A stretch of DNA of 64,000 nt from Bradyrhizobium liaoningense. GTDB lineage: Bacteria; Pseudomonadota; Alphaproteobacteria; Rhizobiales; Xanthobacteraceae. The position numbers and the translations under genes are program-made. A model generated the notes under the pieces. It did no database searches. It was not told the origin of the DNA and saw nothing but the letters and a program-made list of their open reading frames with translations. This document shows, one piece after another, positions 42,297 through 51,357 of this stretch (position 1 is the stretch's first letter; each line of letters starts with the position of its first letter). Location: assembly GCF_018130825.1 (NCBI RefSeq), contig NZ_JAFCJS010000009.1:62001-126000 (forward strand). The letters are read 5' to 3'.

Positions 42297-43181
42297 ATGG
42301 ACATCCTCGTGAACCTCCAGGCCTTCCTCGCCACTGCCGATGCGGCCGGATTCTCCGCCGCCGCACGAAAACTCAACGTCTCGACCTCGGTGGTGGCAAA
42401 ACGCGTCACACAGCTGGAGGCGCGGATCGGCACGCCGCTGTTTCACCGCTCGACCCGGCAGTTGCGTCTCACCGAAGCCGGCCAGCGCTACGTGCATCGC
42501 GCGCGCGGCGTCGTCACCGATGCCACCGACCTGCTCTCGCGCATGGGCGAGAAGGGCCACGATCTCGTCGATCACCTCCGCATCAAGGCGCCCACCTCGC
42601 TGACGGTGGCGCGCCTCGCCGACGCCTTCAGCGCGTTCCAGACCCAGAACCCGCGATTAAAACTCGAGATCGTGCTGATCGATCGCCCGGTCGATCCCGT
42701 AACGGAAGGATTTGACATCGCCATCGGCGCCTTCCCGCATTCGTTCGGCGGCGTGGTCGACGAGCCCTTATGTCTGCTGAAGCGCCTGCTCTGCGCCTCG
42801 CCGGCGTACCTGAAGAAGCACGGCACGCCAAAACATCCGCGCGACCTGGTCGAGCACCGCTGCCTCAGCTTCCTGCCGACCGGACCGGAGTGGATTTTCG
42901 ACGGACCGCGCGGTCGCATCAGCATCCAGGTCAGCCCATTGCTGTCCTCCAACGAGGGACACGTGCTGGCGCGGAGCGCGATTGCCGGCAACGGCATCGC
43001 GCTGATGTCGCATTATCTCGTCGCGGATGCCTTGCATGACGGCAGGCTGAAGCCGGTGCTGCGCGACTTTCCGATTCCGGATTTGTGGGTGAAGGCCGCG
43101 ATTCCCGAGCGGCGGCGCAACGCGGCCGCGGTGCAGGCGCTGCTGACCCTGCTGAAAACGTCACTGGCGCCGTCGCTGTGA
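42297..43181 (+). CDS. LysR family transcriptional regulator
   Basis: A 294-residue protein. The N-terminal winged HTH (LVNLQAFLATADAAGFSAAA…LNVSTSVVAKRVTQLEARIG) is followed by a LysR co-inducer domain (LRIKAPTSLTVARLADAF…). Divergent transcription from the FAD oxidoreductase gene, with 111 bp between them, suggests it regulates that operon. A GTAGC-GG-GCTAC inverted repeat at 42237-42248 in the gap could be part of its site. The effector is unknown. Confidence 0.92.
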   Translation: MDILVNLQAFLATADAAGFSAAARKLNVSTSVVAKRVTQLEARIGTPLFHRSTRQLRLTEAGQRYVHRARGVVTDATDLLSRMGEKGHDLVDHLRIKAPTSLTVARLADAFSAFQTQNPRLKLEIVLIDRPVDPVTEGFDIAIGAFPHSFGGVVDEPLCLLKRLLCASPAYLKKHGTPKHPRDLVEHRCLSFLPTGPEWIFDGPRGRISIQVSPLLSSNEGHVLARSAIAGNGIALMSHYLVADALHDGRLKPVLRDFPIPDLWVKAAIPERRRNAAAVQALLTLLKTSLAPSL

Positions 43182-43244
43182 GCCGCCTCTGGCGTCACAA
43201 CATGGCGGTTGCTCTTGCATTGCGGACCTGACAGAAGGGCCAGC

Positions 43245-43517
43245 ATGGATTCGACGCTTTTGAAATTCGCCCTGCCCGCCCTGATTGTTCTCGCGATCTC
43301 GACCACCGCCGCCTCGGCCGTGGAGCAGAACTGCCGCTTCATCCAGGCCAAGCCCGATCGCGAGGCCTGTTACAAGCGGCAGGAGGACGAGCTCGCGGCC
43401 AAGCGCAAGCCGGCCGCGCCGGCCGCCGAGAGCACGACGCTCGAAACACTGCGCCAGACGCGGCAGGACGACGACGCCGTCTATCGCAGCATCAACAACA
43501 TCTGCCGCGGCTGCTGA
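43245..43517 (+). CDS. Small exported protein with ICRGC tail
   Basis: A 90-residue protein with signal peptide (LKFALPALIVLAISTTAASA). The short, charged mature part (QNCRFIQAKPDREACYKRQE…) looks helical and contains two cysteines, and the tail ends SINNICRGC. The last 16 residues align without gaps to those of the DUF1194 protein at 15120-16100 (nine identities). No known family. GAAGGG precedes the ATG. Confidence 0.78.
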   Translation: MDSTLLKFALPALIVLAISTTAASAVEQNCRFIQAKPDREACYKRQEDELAAKRKPAAPAAESTTLETLRQTRQDDDAVYRSINNICRGC

Positions 43518-43520
43518 CGC

Positions 43521-44324
43521 TCAGCCTTTCCCGCCGCCCCAATTCCCCGCCCGCTTCTCCGCGAATGACGCCAACCCTTCCGCGGCCTCCGCGCTCTGGC
43601 GCTTGAGCGAATGCAGCTGCACGAGCCGCTTGTAGGCGGCATCGTCCACCGCCATGCCGCCGAACGAGCTCTCCAGCGCGAGCCGCTTGGTCTCGGCCAT
43701 CGCCTCCGGCCCGTTGGCGAGCAATTGCTCCACCACCTTGGCTCCAGCAGATTCGAGATCGGCGAGCGGCACCACCTCATGGACGAGGCCGATGCGGCGG
43801 GCGTCCTCGGCGCCGAAGCGCTCGCCGGTCAGCGCGTAGCGGCGGACTTGCCGGACACCGATGGCGTCGCAAAGCTGCGGGATGATGATCGCGGCGGTCA
43901 GGCCCCAGCGGACCTCGGTGATGGAGAACAGGGCGTTGTCCGCGGCGATCACGACGTCGCAGGCCGCGATCACGCCGGTGCCGCCGCCGAAGCAGCCGCC
44001 CTGCACCAAGGCGACCGTCGGGATCGGCAAGGTGTTGAGCCGTTGCACGGCTTCGAAGGTCGCACGCGAGGCCGCCTCGTTGGTCTCAGGCGATTGCGGC
44101 CGCACGCCGTTGATCCATTTGAGGTCGGCGCCGGCCTGGAAATGCTTGCCGTTGCCCCTGAGAACGACGACCCGCAGGTTCGGCTTCTTGGCCAGATCGT
44201 CCATGGCCGCCAGCACACCCGAGATCAACGCGCCATCATAGGCGTTGTTGACCTCCGGCCGGTTCAACGTGACGGTCGCAACCCCACGCTCATCAAGGGT
44301 CCATAGGACGGGGCTGGCAGTCAT
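43521..44324 (-). CDS. Enoyl-CoA hydratase/isomerase family protein
   Basis: A 267-residue crotonase-fold enzyme. The oxyanion-hole motifs LRGNGKHFQAGADLKW and QGGCFGGGTGVIAACDVVIA and the catalytic-region Glu in FSITEVRWGL are present. Similarity to methylglutaconyl-CoA-hydratase-like members is suggested by the pattern, but the substrate is uncertain. GGAGGATC precedes the ATG. Convergent with the small protein gene, 3 bp apart. Confidence 0.9.
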   Translation of the reverse strand: MTASPVLWTLDERGVATVTLNRPEVNNAYDGALISGVLAAMDDLAKKPNLRVVVLRGNGKHFQAGADLKWINGVRPQSPETNEAASRATFEAVQRLNTLPIPTVALVQGGCFGGGTGVIAACDVVIAADNALFSITEVRWGLTAAIIIPQLCDAIGVRQVRRYALTGERFGAEDARRIGLVHEVVPLADLESAGAKVVEQLLANGPEAMAETKRLALESSFGGMAVDDAAYKRLVQLHSLKRQSAEAAEGLASFAEKRAGNWGGGKG

Positions 44325-44475
44325 CGGCGATCCTCCGGTTGTTTGCCACGCACTATGGCCGAGGCAACGCATCCCGATCCATATCTTTCCGGCGTAGGGC
44401 AGCCGCGTCCATCGCATGGCGGCTTGTGTCATGCTGCCGTCCGGCGGCACTCAAGGGATCAGGGACGGGATCAAC

Positions 44476-45450
44476 ATGCGCATCTGCATTTTCGGCGCGG
44501 GCGCCGTCGGCAGCCACATTGCGGTACGGCTTGCACGCGCCGGCCATGAGGTTTCATGCGTGATGCGCGGCGCGCATCTGGAGGCAGTGCGCGCGAACGG
44601 CCTCAAGCTGCGGGTCGGCGATTCCGAGGTTTCCGCCAAGGTGAACGCGTCAGGCGATCCGGCCCAGCTCGGCCCGCAGGACGTCGTGATCTCCACGCTG
44701 AAGGCGACCGCGCTGACGGGACTGGTCTCCAGCATCAAGCCCCTGCTGCAGGACGACACCGCGATCGTCTTCGCGCAGAACGGCATTCCCTGGTGGTACG
44801 GCATCGGCCTGCCGCCGCGGCACCCGACGCCACCCGACATTTCGTTCCTCGATCCCGGCGGACGCCTGCGCGCCTGCATCCCGAAGGAGCGGATCATCGG
44901 CGGCGTCATCTTCTCCTCCAACGAGGTCGCTGCGCCCGGCGTCGTGCATAACCTCACCCCGGACCGCAACCGCCTCCTGATCGGCGAATGCGACGATCGC
45001 AATTGCGAGCGCATCACGAAGCTCCGCAACGTCCTCAACGACGCGCGGCTGGAATCGCCGCCGGTTGCCGAGATCCGCGAGGCGATCTGGTCAAAGCTGC
45101 TGACCAACATGTCGCTGTCGGTGCTGTGCCTGCTCACCGGCCAGACCGCCCGCGGGGTGCGCGACGACCCCGCCTTCGCCGAGGTCATCCCGCGCATGCT
45201 GAACGAGGCCAACGACATCGCCCAGCACTTCATCCCCGAGGTCAAGCGCGTCACGCGCAGCGGCCCCGCCCCCAACCACAAGCCGTCGCTGCTGCAGGAT
45301 TACGAGCTCGGCCGCGCCATGGAGATCGACGTCCTGGTGAGGGCGCCTGCCGCCTTCGCGCGCACTGCCGGCCTGTCGACGCCGACGCTCGACCTGATCG
45401 CCGCGCTGGCAATCCAGAAGGCGCGCGACAAGGGGCTTTATTCGGCGTGA
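44476..45450 (+). CDS. 2-dehydropantoate 2-reductase family protein
   Basis: A 324-residue NADP-dependent reductase. N-terminal motif ICIFGAGAVGSHIAVRLARA, FAQNGIPWW and the catalytic-region Lys in EIREAIWSKLLTNMSLSVLC are present, plus the C-terminal KPSLLQDYELGRAMEID motif typical of ApbA/PanE. It may reduce ketopantoate for pantothenate and CoA synthesis. A second, diverged family member is at 60101-61102, so at least one may have another role. Confidence 0.87.
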   Translation: MRICIFGAGAVGSHIAVRLARAGHEVSCVMRGAHLEAVRANGLKLRVGDSEVSAKVNASGDPAQLGPQDVVISTLKATALTGLVSSIKPLLQDDTAIVFAQNGIPWWYGIGLPPRHPTPPDISFLDPGGRLRACIPKERIIGGVIFSSNEVAAPGVVHNLTPDRNRLLIGECDDRNCERITKLRNVLNDARLESPPVAEIREAIWSKLLTNMSLSVLCLLTGQTARGVRDDPAFAEVIPRMLNEANDIAQHFIPEVKRVTRSGPAPNHKPSLLQDYELGRAMEIDVLVRAPAAFARTAGLSTPTLDLIAALAIQKARDKGLYSA

Positions 45451-45453
45451 ACG

Positions 45454-46131
45454 TCAGCCGATTTCGTCGATCCAGGCCGCGAGCGCGTCCAGCACTTCCG
45501 TGAGCGCCTCTTCATTCGTCCGGCCGGACTTCTTCAGCACCGCAAACGAGTGATCCCCGCCCTCGACCTGATGCAGCGTCGCCTTCGCCCCGAGCTTCTC
45601 TACGACGGGCCTGAGGTAGCTCAGGTCGGCAAGCCCATCGCGCGTTCCTTGCAGGAACAGCATGGGGACAGTGATACCGGCGAGGTGATCGGCGCGCTCT
45701 GACGACGGCTTCTTGTCGGCGTGCAGGGGGAAGCCGAGGAAGGCGAGGCCTTTGACGCCAGGCAGTGGAGCCTTGGACTGCGCCTGCGAGGTCATGCGCC
45801 CGCCGAACGATTTACCGCCGGCAACGAGCTTCACCCCGGGGCAGAGCCGCGCGGCCTCCGCGACCGCCGCGCGGATGGCCGCGTGCGCCACCGCCGGCTG
45901 GTCCGGGCGCCCGTGTTTCTTTTCCATGTAGAGAAAATTGAAGCGGAACGTCGCAATGCCGCGCTCACCAAGGCCCGCCGCGACCTTCTCCATGAAGGAA
46001 TGCCGCATGTCCGCACCCGCGCCATGCGCGAGGACGTAACAGGCGCGCGCTTGGGCCGGCTGCGTCAGGATCGCCGAGACCGTGCCGGTGCGTTCGATGT
46101 CGAGCTTGAGCTCTTGAGTTTTGGTCGCCAC
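45454..46131 (-). CDS. Alpha/beta-hydrolase (KANL3/Tex30-like)
   Basis: A 225-residue cytoplasmic hydrolase. YVLAHGAGADMRHSFME forms the oxyanion region, AGGKSFGGRMT is the nucleophile elbow, FLQGTRDGLAD brings the acid residue and EGGDHSF the catalytic His. Family members include dienelactone-hydrolase-like proteins of unknown substrate. It ends 3 bp from the convergent reductase gene. Confidence 0.85.
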   Translation of the reverse strand: MATKTQELKLDIERTGTVSAILTQPAQARACYVLAHGAGADMRHSFMEKVAAGLGERGIATFRFNFLYMEKKHGRPDQPAVAHAAIRAAVAEAARLCPGVKLVAGGKSFGGRMTSQAQSKAPLPGVKGLAFLGFPLHADKKPSSERADHLAGITVPMLFLQGTRDGLADLSYLRPVVEKLGAKATLHQVEGGDHSFAVLKKSGRTNEEALTEVLDALAAWIDEIG

Positions 46132-46257
46132 AATCAGACATCCCGACAGACGCTGTTACGGCCGCCTTGGTAGCGTCACCGGCGCAGCCTGAAAACACAA
46201 TAATTGCCGCGGCCGGCTGGCCTACCAAGCCGGAACTGCACATCAACCGAGGTAACC

Positions 46258-47403
46258 ATGTCCTACCGCTCCTCCTGGATGACCGAAGAGCTCGACGTCT
46301 TCCGCGACCAGTTCCGGAAATATCTCGCCAAGGACCTGGCCCCGCATGCCGAGAAATGGCGCGAGCAGAAGATGGTCGACCGCTTCGCCTGGCGCGGCCT
46401 CGGCGAGATGGGCGCACTGCTGGCGAGCGTGCCGGAGGAATACGGCGGCCTGGGTGCGACCTTCGCCTATGACGCCGCGGTGCTCGACGATCTCGAGAGC
46501 ACCGTGCCGGAGCTCACGACCGGCGTTTCGGTGCACAGCGCCATCGTCGCGCACTACATCCTCAATTACGGCTCGGAGGAGCAGAAGAAGCGCTGGCTGC
46601 CGAAGATGGCGAGCGGAGAGATGGTCGGCGCCATCGCCATGACCGAGCCCGGCACCGGCTCGGACCTGCAAGCCGTCAAGACCACGGCGAAGAAGCAGGG
46701 CAATTCCTATGTCATCAACGGCCAGAAGACCTTCATCACCAATGGCCAGGCCGCCGATCTCGTCATCGTGGTCGCGCGCACGGGCGAGGCCGGCGCCAAG
46801 GGCATCTCGCTGATCGTGGTCGAGACCGCGGGCGCGGATGGCTACAAGCGCGGGCGCAACCTCGACAAGATCGGCCTGCACGCCTCCGACACGTCGGAGC
46901 TGTTCTTCGACAACGTCACCGTGCCGCCGGAAAACCTGCTCGGCAAGGAAGAGGGCCAGGGCTTTGTCCAGCTGATGCAGCAATTGCCGCAGGAGCGACT
47001 CGCGCTCGCGGTCGGCGCCGTCGCCGCGATGGAGCGCGCCGTCAAGCTCACCACCGAATACACCAAGGAGCGCAAGGCGTTCGGCAAGCCGCTGATGGAC
47101 TTCCAGAACACCGCCTTCACGCTTGCCGAGCGCAAGACCGAGGCGATGATCGCCCGCGTCTTCGTCGACTGGTGCATAGAGCGGCTGGTCGCGAAAGATC
47201 TCGACACCGTGACGGCGTCGATGGCGAAATACTGGTGCTCGGACAAGCAGGTCCAGACCGCCGACGAATGCCTCCAGCTGTTCGGCGGCTATGGCTACAT
47301 GCAGGAATATCCGATCTCGCGCATCTTCATCGATTCCCGCATCCAGAAGATCTATGGCGGCACCAACGAGATCATGAAGCTGTTGATCGCGAGGTCGTTG
47401 TAG
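46258..47403 (+). CDS. Acyl-CoA dehydrogenase
   Basis: A 381-residue FAD enzyme. The substrate/FAD signature AIAMTEPGTGSDLQAVKTTA, TFITNGQAADLVIVVART and the C-terminal helix LQLFGGYGYMQEYPISRIF with IYGGTNEIMKLLIARSL are typical of the family; in the latter the conserved Glu follows YGGTN. It introduces a 2,3-double bond in acyl-CoA and passes electrons to ETF. Chain length unknown. ATG 46258 follows GAGG. Confidence 0.93.
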   Translation: MSYRSSWMTEELDVFRDQFRKYLAKDLAPHAEKWREQKMVDRFAWRGLGEMGALLASVPEEYGGLGATFAYDAAVLDDLESTVPELTTGVSVHSAIVAHYILNYGSEEQKKRWLPKMASGEMVGAIAMTEPGTGSDLQAVKTTAKKQGNSYVINGQKTFITNGQAADLVIVVARTGEAGAKGISLIVVETAGADGYKRGRNLDKIGLHASDTSELFFDNVTVPPENLLGKEEGQGFVQLMQQLPQERLALAVGAVAAMERAVKLTTEYTKERKAFGKPLMDFQNTAFTLAERKTEAMIARVFVDWCIERLVAKDLDTVTASMAKYWCSDKQVQTADECLQLFGGYGYMQEYPISRIFIDSRIQKIYGGTNEIMKLLIARSL

Positions 47404-47437
47404 CTCTGCGCTGCCGAGGCGACTTGCTCGGTGCGCT

Positions 47438-47580
47438 CCCTCGCCCCGTTCTTACGGGGAGAGGGTCGGGGTGAGGAGCTGCTTCCGCGAATATGGTGAG
47501 AGACGGACTCGCGGAGAATCCCCCTCACCCGGATCGCATCTTACGATGCGATCCGACCTCTCCCCGCAAGCGGGGCGAGG
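47438..47580. repeat. Intergenic palindromic repeat (CTCGCCCCG type)
   Basis: Ends CCCTCGCCCCGTTCTTACGG and CCCGCAAGCGGGGCGAGG, with inner GGTCGGGGTGAGG / CCCCTCACCCGGATC arms and a GGATCGCATCTTACGATGCG hairpin. It lies between the convergent acyl-CoA dehydrogenase and AraC genes. Confidence 0.75.
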
Positions 47581-47596
47581 TGCAGCAGCGCCTCCC

Positions 47597-48577
47597 TCAT
47601 CGCATACGCCAGTCCCGTGGGCGGCAACCAAAACGCTGCTTGAAGCGCCGCGTGAAGTGAGAGAGGTCCGAGAAGCCCCAGTCGAACGCGATGGCGCCGA
47701 TCGCCCGATCCGCCATCGCGGGATCCCTGAGATTCCTGGCCGCGCCGTCGAGCCGATGCTCGATCACATAATCGGTGAAGCTGGAGCCTGATCGCGCCAG
47801 CAGCTTATGCACGTAGCGCTCGCTGATGCCCGCGGCGGCGGCGACATCGGCAACCGCAAGGCCGGGCTCGCGGAGCCGCCGGTGAATGGCGCGCTTCAGC
47901 GCCAGCGTGGTCGCATCCGTGAGGCTCTCCGATTCCGCAGCACCCGCCCGGCTGTGCCGCGACAGGCTGACGGCGACAAGCTCGATCAGCGCCCGGAACA
48001 GCCGCACGCCCTCGTCTTCGGTCATGCGCAGCGCCCCGTTGCTCAGCGTGCGCGCCGTCTCCACGATGAGGTGGCCGACGTAGGGATCGTCCGAGACGCG
48101 GCAAGCGGTGACGTCGAACGACGCCGGCAATCGTTCGCGCAACGCGACTGCTGGCACCCAGAACGAAGCGACCTGCAATTGCGGACCACGATCGTGCAGG
48201 AGGGCGAACTGGCGGTCGCTGTCGAAGATTCCGACCTGCCCGGGCGAAAGGCTGATCTCATGGCCGTCCTGCTGAATGCGGCAGCGGCCGGCCAGCTTCA
48301 GATTGAGGTAGAAGCAGCTACGGTCGGACGCGGCGATGTCGGCTGCGGAGCGGCGCACCACATGCTCAGGAAAGCTGACGCGGTTGATCGCGGCATCGCC
48401 GAGACGGACGTGCTCGACGCTGGCGGGAAAGCCGGCCGCGGCCGCCGGCTCCGGCGTCAGATTCATGAAGGCCTGACAGATCGCCTCGCGGTAATAGGCG
48501 AATTGCTCGTTCGGCCGCAGGCCCGCGGTATTCCAGGCCGATTGGCGTGACGGAACGGCGCGCTCGATCTGCTGCAT
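47597..48577 (-). CDS. AraC family transcriptional regulator
   Basis: A 326-residue protein. The N-terminal AraC-binding-like domain (NEQFAYYREAICQAFMNLTP … LSPGQVGIFDSDRQFALLHD) is of the type found in regulators of aromatic or amine catabolism. The C-terminal two-helix-turn-helix region has VADVAAAAGISERYVHKLLA and GAIAFDWGFSDLSHFTRRFK. It is divergent from the alpha/beta-hydrolase gene at 48698, its most probable target. ATG 48577 was chosen at the start of the homologous domain. Confidence 0.9.
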   Translation of the reverse strand: MQQIERAVPSRQSAWNTAGLRPNEQFAYYREAICQAFMNLTPEPAAAAGFPASVEHVRLGDAAINRVSFPEHVVRRSAADIAASDRSCFYLNLKLAGRCRIQQDGHEISLSPGQVGIFDSDRQFALLHDRGPQLQVASFWVPAVALRERLPASFDVTACRVSDDPYVGHLIVETARTLSNGALRMTEDEGVRLFRALIELVAVSLSRHSRAGAAESESLTDATTLALKRAIHRRLREPGLAVADVAAAAGISERYVHKLLARSGSSFTDYVIEHRLDGAARNLRDPAMADRAIGAIAFDWGFSDLSHFTRRFKQRFGCRPRDWRMR

Positions 48578-48697
48578 CGGTTCACTCCGAGACCAATCCG
48601 GTTCACTTCCAGCCAAGCAACAAATCCGTCGCCGGTCCACATTTGCCGCGCGGCGACGCCGCGCCGATCTAATCACACCCGCGGGAGGAGCCACAAC

Positions 48698-49423
48698 ATG
48701 TCGACCTACGTTCTCGTTCACGGCGCCTGGCACACCGGTGCGGAGTTCGAGCCTGTGGCGGCTCCGATCCGTGCCCACGGCCACCAGGTCCACACGCCGA
48801 CGATCAAGGGCAACCGCCCGGGGGATGCCAAGACGACGGGGCTAAAGGAAGCGATCCAGTCGATCGCCGACTACCTCGCCGAGAACGATCTCACGGACGT
48901 CGTCCTGCTCGGCCATTCCTATGGCGGCATGGTCATCACCGGTGTCGCCGACCTCGCGCCCGAGCGCATCCGCCGCCTCGTCTATTGGAACGCCTTCGTG
49001 CCCAACAATGGCGAGTGCCTCAACGACATGGTGCCGCCGCATTATATCGGGCTGTTCGACGCGATCGCCGCCGAGCGAGGCGACGGCTCGGTGGTGCTGC
49101 CATTCCCGGTCTGGCGCGAAGCCTTCATCAACGATGCCGATCTCGAGACGGCGCAGCGCGCCTATGACGTGCTCAATCCGCATCCGCTCGCGACCTTCAC
49201 CGACAAGATCGCGCTCAAGACCAACCCGGCCGAAATGCCGCTCGCCAAATCCTACATCAACTGCACCGAGGACACCGCGCTGCCGCACAGCTATGGCTGG
49301 CATCCGCGTCTGTCGGAGAAGCTCGGCCTGTTCCGCCTGGTGCAGGTGCCGGGAAGCCACGAGCTGTGCTTCTCCGATCCCGCACGCCTCGCCAAGGCGA
49401 TCATGGAGGCGGGACGCGACTGA
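48698..49423 (+). CDS. Alpha/beta-hydrolase (esterase/hydroxynitrile-lyase-like)
   Basis: A 241-residue cytoplasmic hydrolase. YVLVHGAWHTG carries the oxyanion-hole residues, LLGHSYGGMV the nucleophile elbow, and VPGSHELCFSDP the catalytic His. Architecture is that of small esterases related to plant methylesterases and hydroxynitrile lyases. The substrate is unknown. GGGAGGAG precedes the ATG. The divergent AraC regulator suggests inducible expression. Confidence 0.87.
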   Translation: MSTYVLVHGAWHTGAEFEPVAAPIRAHGHQVHTPTIKGNRPGDAKTTGLKEAIQSIADYLAENDLTDVVLLGHSYGGMVITGVADLAPERIRRLVYWNAFVPNNGECLNDMVPPHYIGLFDAIAAERGDGSVVLPFPVWREAFINDADLETAQRAYDVLNPHPLATFTDKIALKTNPAEMPLAKSYINCTEDTALPHSYGWHPRLSEKLGLFRLVQVPGSHELCFSDPARLAKAIMEAGRD

Positions 49424-49461
49424 CAACCGCCACGCCGCTGATCTCGCGGTGCCGTAAGGCG

Positions 49462-50346
49462 CTACCTCATCCGCTTGTCGGCGGCGACGAAGTCGATGAA
49501 GGTCCTCACCTTCGCGGACAGATATTTGCGGCTGGGATACACCGCGAACAGCTTGCCGACGAAGACGATGTGCTCCGGCATGACGTGTTCGAGACGCCCC
49601 GCAGCGATATCGGCGGCGACCAGCCATTTCGGCAGGAAGGCGAGGCCCATGCCTTCGAGCGCCGCCATGTGCAGCAGCGTCTCGTTGGCGCTGCGCAGCA
49701 CCGGATCGAGCTTGATGGTCTCGGGGCCGTTCTCGCCCTGGAAAGAGAAGCTTTCGCCGGGATAAAGCGCGTAGTGCAATAGCGCGTGGCCGGCGATGTC
49801 GGCGATCCTGGCCGGGCGCCCTGCGCGTTTGAGGTAGGCAGGCGCGGCGACCATGTAGAAGGGAACGTTGGTGATCGGACGAGCGATAAGCGCCTCGTCG
49901 GGTGCGGCGGTCGCGCGCAAAGCGAGATCGAATCCCTCCTCCACGAGGTTGACCAGCCGCCCACTGAGATCGACGTCGAGGCGCACATCCGGATATCGCG
50001 CCTGATAATCCGCCAGCACGCCCGCGAAGATCGCGTTTGCCATCCACACCGGCGTGGTCAGCCGCAGCGTGCCTCGCGGAACGACGGTCGCCTTGCTGAC
50101 GGCGGCCTCGACCTCGTCGAGCGAATCCAGCATCTGCCGGGCCTGCTCGAAATAGAGCGTGCCGCTCTCGCTGAGGCTGACGCGCCGGCTGGTCCGGTTG
50201 AGCAGCCGCGTGCCCAGCCGCTTCTCGAGCTGCATCACATGCTTGCTCGCCATGGCGGGGGAGATGCGCAGGCGCTGCGCCGCGGTGGCAAAGCTCTTCA
50301 GCTCCGCGACCAGGCAAAACACCCTCATGCTGACCAGCGTATCCAT
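49462..50346 (-). CDS. LysR family transcriptional regulator
   Basis: A 294-residue protein. HTH: MRVFCLVAELKSFATAAQRL…ISPAMASKHVMQLEKRLG; effector domain from about residue 90 (GTLRLTTPVWMANAIFAGVL). It is divergent from the DoxX-DsrE-TlpA-like operon (104 bp to the first gene), which it probably controls. It resembles the CrgA/DsdC-like subgroup common next to oxidoreductases. Confidence 0.92.
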   Translation of the reverse strand: MDTLVSMRVFCLVAELKSFATAAQRLRISPAMASKHVMQLEKRLGTRLLNRTSRRVSLSESGTLYFEQARQMLDSLDEVEAAVSKATVVPRGTLRLTTPVWMANAIFAGVLADYQARYPDVRLDVDLSGRLVNLVEEGFDLALRATAAPDEALIARPITNVPFYMVAAPAYLKRAGRPARIADIAGHALLHYALYPGESFSFQGENGPETIKLDPVLRSANETLLHMAALEGMGLAFLPKWLVAADIAAGRLEHVMPEHIVFVGKLFAVYPSRKYLSAKVRTFIDFVAADKRMR

Positions 50347-50449
50347 CAGATCATCAACATCCAGGAAATGAACCTATCCCGGAACATATAATGATCAAAA
50401 ATGGAGAAACCATCAAATGGTGGCGGCCCTCACTGTTTGGAGAACCACC

Positions 50450-50878
50450 GTGTCCACCACCACCTTCGAGACCGCCGCCCCGGGTCGGGCTCTTCGCATC
50501 GGCCTCTGGGCCGCCCAAATCGTCCTCGCCTTCGTCTTCATCGCGGCGGGGTTCGTGAAGCTGACCACGCCGATTCCCCAGCTGGCCGCGATGATGCCGT
50601 GGGCGGGCCAGTATTCCGAGACGTTCGTCCGATCCATCGCGCTGGTCGATCTCGCCGGCGGCATCGGCATCCTGCTGCCGGCCCTGACGCGGATCCTGCC
50701 GCGGCTGACGGTGCTCGCCGCGCTCGGCTGCGCGGTGCTGCAGGTGATCGCACTTCTCTTCCATCTCTCGCGCGGCGAGGCCGCGGTGACGCCGCTCAAT
50801 GTCGTCCTGCTCGCGCTCGCCCTGTTCGTGCTGTGGGGACGCAACAGCAAGGCACCGATCGCGCCGCGCCAGTTCTGA
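50450..50878 (+). CDS. DoxX-like membrane protein
   Basis: A 142-residue inner-membrane protein with four hydrophobic segments (IGLWAAQIVLAFVFIAAGFV; SIALVDLAGGIGILLPAL; LTVLAALGCAVLQVIALLFH; LNVVLLALALFVLWG) in the DoxX/SURF4-like arrangement. DoxX-like proteins are linked to thiosulfate oxidation or redox functions of the membrane. GTG 50450 was preferred: GGAG lies eight bases upstream; ATG 50417 in the same frame is the alternative. First gene of the operon with DsrE-like and TlpA-like proteins. Confidence 0.85.
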   Translation: MSTTTFETAAPGRALRIGLWAAQIVLAFVFIAAGFVKLTTPIPQLAAMMPWAGQYSETFVRSIALVDLAGGIGILLPALTRILPRLTVLAALGCAVLQVIALLFHLSRGEAAVTPLNVVLLALALFVLWGRNSKAPIAPRQF

Positions 50879-50898
50879 CCGGCAGGAACGCCGTCGCC

Positions 50899-51357
50899 AT
50901 GATCTTCGCCAACGGATGGTCCCGCAGGGGCCTGCTCGCCGGCACCGCGATCCTCACGGCCGGCGGCGCTGCCGCCAAGGAGGATCGCCTCACTGAGGGC
51001 GTCGTGATCCTGATCGACAGCAACGAGCCCTATGTCATGGGTCATGCGATCAGCTACTCGGCCAACCTGTCCAAGCATTTTGCCGACAGGGGCGCGAGGC
51101 TGCTGATCGAGGTCGTCGCCAACGGCAAGGGCATCGACGTCTTCCGCGCCGACAAGACGCCGCTGGTCGAACCGCTCGCGACACTGCGGCAGTCGCTGCC
51201 CAACCTCACCTACAGCATGTGCGCCTCGTCAAAGGCGATCGCGGAGGCCAAGGAGCAGATCTCCATCCCGCTGATAGCAGGCGCGAGCCTCGTCCCGTTC
51301 GGCATCGGCCGCGTCGTCGATCTGCAACTGAAGGGCTGGGCCTATATCCATGCGTGA
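50899..51357 (+). CDS. DsrE-like protein with Tat signal
   Basis: A 152-residue protein with N-terminal twin-arginine signal (SRRGLLAGTAILTAGGAAA). The mature part has a DsrE fold: GVVILIDSNEPYVMGHAISY, ADRGARLLIEVVANGKG and MCASSKAIAEAKE with a single Cys in the position used by DsrE relatives, then PLIAGASLVPFGIGRVVDLQ. DsrE proteins move sulfur atoms; periplasmic export of one is less common. It lies between DoxX-like and TlpA-like genes and overlaps the latter. Confidence 0.8.
   Translation: MIFANGWSRRGLLAGTAILTAGGAAAKEDRLTEGVVILIDSNEPYVMGHAISYSANLSKHFADRGARLLIEVVANGKGIDVFRADKTPLVEPLATLRQSLPNLTYSMCASSKAIAEAKEQISIPLIAGASLVPFGIGRVVDLQLKGWAYIHA

Noticed and set aside
49427..49460. Terminator between hydrolase and LysR genes
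   Set aside because: Only short, interrupted pairing (CGCGGTGCCG / GGCGC) and no T-run.
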